NCBI RefSeq assembly: GCF_018873765.1
Contig: NC_057917.1
Location: forward strand, 56,602,464 to 56,666,463
Source of the DNA: Telopea speciosissima
Lineage: Eukaryota > Streptophyta > Magnoliopsida > Proteales > Proteaceae
Length of the DNA stretch: 64,000 nucleotides
Direction of reading: 5' to 3'
Each line of letters opens with the position of its first letter. Positions within the stretch are counted from its first letter, which is position 1. Shown here in pieces: positions 59,701 through 64,000 of the stretch. The translations under genes and the position numbers were made by a program. The notes beneath the pieces are model-generated. The model did not search any database and was not told the origin of the DNA. It saw only the letters and a program-made list of their open reading frames with translations.

Positions 59701-59979
59701 TGGATCGATTCTAATGAGAGATTAAAGAGTTAACAACATGGAGGAAGGAAAGGGGAAGAGGGGAAGAAGAGAAGAAGAGTTGGGAGAGAATCGATTATGT
59801 GTGTTGAGTAATTCTCAACACACATATTATTTTATTAATAAACTCTTCCAAATTACACAAACCTCCCTAGGGAGGTAAAGGGAAATAAAACAAGAAAAAG
59901 AAAAATACAACTTGGTCATGTCTTATAACAGGATAATGACAGAACTACCCTTATACAAGATATTCTAACATCTCTAACA
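59701..59979 (-). repeat. LTR of the edge Copia fossil (3' LTR)
   Basis: The inner end TAACA at 59979 touches the polypurine tract. The outer end is set at TGGATCGATT but could be 13 bp further in. A GTGTGTTGAG/CTCAACACAC inverted repeat lies at 59798-59822. Confidence 0.7.
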
Positions 59980-59986
59980 CTCCCCC

Positions 59987-61500
59987 TCAAGCTGGAGAAT
60001 AAATGTCATACATTCCCAGCTTGCACAATAAGGTACTAAATAGACTAGGAGTGGGACCCTTGGTGAAGATATCTGCTACTTGATCACCTGTCTTGACAAA
60101 GGGAGTACAAATGCATCCAGAATCTAGCTTCTCTTTGATGAAGTGACGATCAACCTCAATATGCTTGGTTTGATCATGCTGAACCAGATTATGGGCAATG
60201 CTTATAGCAGCTTTATTGTCACAATAAAGTCTCATTGGCCCTTCAGTTTCAAAGCTCAAGTCTTGAAGAAGTCTCTTTAGCCATATAAGCTCACATACTC
60301 CATGAGCCATGGCCCTAAACTCGGCCTTTGCACTGGATCTAGGTACAACTGGTTGTTTCTTGCTCCTCCAGGTAACTAGATTACCACCTATAAAGGTACA
60401 GTACCCAGAAGTAGATCTCCTGTCAGAGACTGAACCAGCCCAATCAGCATCTGTGTAGCCTTCAATCTGCAAATGGTCATGCCTGGCAAATAGAAGACCT
60501 TTTCCTGGATAGGATTTCAAGTATCTAATGATGCGATACACTGCATCCAGATGTCCACTCCTGGGAGCATGTATGAACTGACTCACCACTCTAACTGCAT
60601 AAGAGATGTCTGGTCGAGTCAAGGAGAGATAGATTAGTTTCCCAACTAATCTTTGGTACTTGCTTGCATCTATAAGAGAAGAACCACATTCATCACCAAG
60701 CTTATAATTCGGATCAACGGGGAAAGTTGCTGGTTTGCACCCCATCATGCCTGTCTCTTTCAGAAGATCCAAGACAAATATCCTTTGGCAAATGTTGATT
60801 CCTTTACTTGATCTAGATACTTCAATACCCAAGAAGTATTTCAAGAGTCCAAGGTCTTTAATCTCAAACTGTTTAGCCAGATAAGACTTCAATCTGTTTA
60901 TCTCAGCAACATCATTCCCAGTTACCACAATGTCATCAACATAGACAATGAGAGCTGTAACTGTACCATTACCTCTCCTGATAAACAAGGTGTGGTCAGC
61001 TTGACTCTGATAATACCCATTCTTTAGGATGGCTTGTCTAAATCTCTCAAACCAGGCCTTAGGAGATTGCTTGAGGCCATAGAGAGCTTTCTTCAAGAGA
61101 CACACTTTCCCTTCAGCTGAGGGACACTTAAAACCGGGTGGAGGCTGCATATACAACACTTCTGCTAATTCTCCATGAAGAAATGCATTCTTCACATCTA
61201 ATTGGTACATTGGCCAATCTTTATTGGCTGCCACTGAAAGAAGAACCCTGATTGAGTTATGCTTGGCTACAGGGGCAAAAGTCTCCTGGTAGTCAATGCT
61301 ATACACTTGACTATACCCTTTTGCAACTAGCCTAGCTTTGTATCTTTCCACTATACCATCGGATCTATACTTGATTGTATAAACCCATCTGCATCCAACT
61401 GGAGTTCTCCCCCTGGGAAGATCAACTAGTGTCCAAGTATTGTTCTTCTCCAAAGCCACCATTTCCTCAGACATTGCTTGCATCCATTTTGGATCGGATA
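59987..61500 (-). other. Edge Copia fossil: reverse transcriptase and RNase H region
   Basis: Motifs [60 protein letters not shown] and QVADIFTKG are clear and typical of Copia. Confidence 0.9.
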
Positions 61501-63300
61501 AGGCCTTTGTGACATTTTTGGGAATGGAAGAAGACTCAAGGGCAGTGGAAAAGGCAATACCTGTAGGAGAAATAGAGTCATAGGAAACAAACTGGGCTAT
61601 GGGGTTAGTACAGGCTCTCTTCCCCTTTCTTATAGCAATGGGAAGATCTAATTCAGAAAGAGAAGAATTACCTGACTGAGGAGGATGAGCCTGAGGATGT
61701 GGATCCAAAGAGGGGTTTTGGCAGGGTTGCTTATACCATGGTTGCTTTCCTTTTCCCTTCAACAAGCATTCACCTTTTGTGAATACACCATCTTCTTTGA
61801 ATCTTATTCCCTTGTATTCTTTTTTCCTTCTAGCATCACCACCACTACTAGCATCAATATCAACAACACCATCAGCATCAGCATCATCAACAACATCCAC
61901 TTCTTTGTACTTTCCAATATCAAATTGGAATGGGGAAGTGGAGGTAGGCAAGGGAGATAGAAAAGGAATGACATCAGCATTCTGTTCACTGCTAGTACTC
62001 TCCCCCTGAACAGGATGTTGAGTGGAAGAAAAATAAGGGATAGACTCAAAGAAGGTGACATCTTTGGAGAGAAGTCGCCTTCTGGAAGGAGGATGGTAGC
62101 ACTTATACCCTTTGGTTGAATCAAAGTAGCCCAAGAAGATGCACTTGAGAGCTTTGGGATTAAGCTTAGTACGGCCTGATTTGTTGACATGAACATAACA
62201 AACACAACCAAGGACTCTTAGAGGCAAGGAGAAAACTGAGGATTGAGGAGAAAGAAGAGCCAAGGGGATTTGGAGCCAAGGAGTGGAGTTGGCATCCGGT
62301 TAATAAGAAAGGCAGCAGTAAAAAGTGCATCAGACCAGAAAGTCTTAGGCACATGCATACCAAAGAGAAGACCCCTGGTGATTTCCAGCAAATGGTGGTT
62401 TTTACGCTCAGCCAGCCCATTTTGTTTGGGGGTGTCAACACAAGCCAGTTGATGGATGATGCCATTATCAGTAAAGAATTGTTGGAGCCCCCCATACATG
62501 TACTCACCCCCCTTATCAGACCTAACATTTTGGATTCGAGTACCAAACTGAGAACTGATAAGTTGATAAAAATCCTTAAAAACATCACAAACATCACTCT
62601 TTTGTTTCAACAAAACAGTCCAAGTAGACCGAGAATAGTCATCCACAAATGAAACAAAGTACCGAAATCTAGATAAAGAAGTAGTAGGAGAAGGCACCCA
62701 AACATCAGTATGAACAAGGGAAAAAGGTGCAGTAGATCTATTACCACGATAAGGATTAGATGTACGACAATGTTTAGCAAAAATACAAGATTCACACTGA
62801 AAAATATAAGATGAAGGGAAAGAAGTAAACAAGTGGGGTAACTATCTCCTCATAACAACAAAAGAGGGATGACCCAAACGTTGATGCCAAAGCATTATAG
62901 ACTCCAAAGTACTACGGTCACTCCGACCACAAACATAAGCTGTAGCAGTCGATTGAGCAGGTAACCATGGTTCAAGAAGATAAAGTCCTCCTTTTTCAGT
63001 CCTACTGCCAATAATCCTCTTTGTCTCCAAATCCTGAAAAACACAATAGGAAGGAAAGAAAGTGACACAACAATGTAAGGATTTGGTTAGGTGACGCACT
63101 GATAATAGGTTAGTAGGAAAATCAGGAACATGAAGGACAGACTCAAGGGAAATAGAAGGAGTAACTCGTATTACCCTTACCAGAGACAGAAGAAAGGGAA
63201 CCATCAACAATCCTTACCTTGTCCCAGCCAGAGCAAATGGAGTAGGAATCATAGTACTGTGACATACCAGCTATGTGATCAGAGGCTCCAGTGTCAATAA
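61500..63300 (-). other. Edge Copia fossil: integrase and protease-side region
   Basis: LWHQRLGHPSF starts integrase. VRSDKGGEYMYGG, GIIHQLACVDTPKQNGLAER and AFLINRMPTPLLGSKSP are its catalytic-core and distal motifs. Decayed. Confidence 0.85.
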
Positions 63301-64000
63301 TTCAGGTGGGTGCAGTAGGAGGAGCAGACAAGACCTGCAGAGCTGAGGCAGAAGTAGTAGACCCTCCAGAGGTAGAACCAGTAGTTGACCCTCCAAGGTG
63401 AGACATCAGCCGACGGAGGGCTGCAATATCATCTTGTGAGAGGGTATCAGGAGCCGGCTGGGGTCTAGGTGGCTCAGACTCAGATGTCACAGAGTGAGCC
63501 CTAGCTCCCCCCTCACTTGCCTCCACGGGCACTAGATGAACCACCACGCATACCAGGAGGCTGTCCATGAAGATCCCAACACTTGTCCTTGGTGTGTCCA
63601 AGCTTACCACAATGATCACATTTAAATCTCTCACGGTGATCTCCACGAGGTGGCCCTTGGCCTTTCCCCCCACGTTTCCAGTCTCTGTGGGAACTAGAAA
63701 CAAGGGCAGATCTCTCTATTGATGGTGCAATATCCATAGTGGTTCTCCTGGTTTCCTCACTTTGCAAATAGCTGCACACTTCATCCAGAGATGGAAAGGG
63801 AGATCTTCTTAAGATTTGCAAGCGAAGAGGCTCATATTCTGGGTTAAGACCACCAAGCAAAATAATGATCCTTTCCTTTTCTTGGCTCCTATAGACCTTT
63901 GCCTGATCATCAGAATTAGACAACTGGAGGTTGGATAGTGATCATATTCCTCCCACAAGCTAATAACAAAGTTGTAGTACTCAGATATTGTTGGCAGAAT
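63300..64000 (-). other. Edge Copia fossil: gag region
   Basis: EPLRLQILRRSPFPSLDEVC and the zinc knuckle CDHCGKLGHTKDKCWDLHG mark gag. It continues past the window edge. Confidence 0.85.

Larger units (their letters stand above)
59701..64000 (-). mobile_element. Ty1/Copia LTR retrotransposon fossil, incomplete at the window edge
   Basis: One LTR (about 59701-59979) is followed inward by the complement of a polypurine tract (CTCCCCCTCAAGC). On the minus strand come RNase H and reverse transcriptase (about 59987-61500), integrase (about 61500-62830), protease-side sequence (about 62840-63300) and gag (from about 63300 rightwards). The second LTR lies outside the window, so age cannot be estimated. 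The pol half is unusually well preserved, with a handful of breaks elsewhere, so it looks young but broken. It inserted into the LINE at 58.3-59.7 kb. Confidence 0.92.

Overview
The window is nuclear DNA of a flowering plant with a large, transposon-rich genome, probably a dicot or an early-diverging lineage. The evidence is spliced plant genes with AT-rich introns, a WOX1-type homeobox gene, an Au-type SINE, plant L1 and RTE LINEs, Copia elements and many small hAT-type elements. Nothing looks prokaryotic, and I saw no tRNA, rRNA or CRISPR. I cannot name the species.

Layout. 1-7.6 kb: a six-exon gene for a CREST-superfamily membrane protein (alkaline phytoceramidase-like), plus strand. Its introns carry a 258-bp hAT MITE, an Au SINE with target duplication and a perfect 88-bp-arm palindrome. 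7.6-15.3 kb: intergenic, with palindromic MITEs, foldbacks, LINE shards and one decayed unrecognised gene-like stretch. 15.3-16.9 kb: a complete four-exon WOX1-type gene (331 aa) behind opposed GA and CT microsatellites. 17-25 kb: mostly unassigned DNA with MITEs, a G-quadruplex motif and a 599-bp hAT element. 25-27.6 kb: a 5'-truncated L1-type LINE. 29.1-38.4 kb: a transposon cluster. A hAT-type element contains a Mutator-like Pack-MULE that has captured an NF-YB gene; 3 bp of spacer away sits a 5.4-kb hAT element with transposase, and then another hAT relative. Each has exact target duplications. 39.9-40.3 kb: the first exon of an O-fucosyltransferase-like gene, whose later exons are not in the window. 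42.9-48.8 kb: a complete-length Copia fossil with both LTRs. 51-54.3 kb: a near full-length RTE LINE with target duplication. 54.4-57.3 kb: Copia LTR remnants. 58.3-59.7 kb: an L1-type LINE cut by a second Copia fossil that runs to the window edge.

How it fits together. The host genes do not form an operon or pathway. The most interesting unit is the cluster at 29-38 kb. A terminal-repeat family (consensus TARGGGTGTCAA, 8-bp target duplications) has at least five well-delimited members here. One of these carries a hAT transposase that could have mobilised the others, and another carries the nested NF-YB Pack-MULE.
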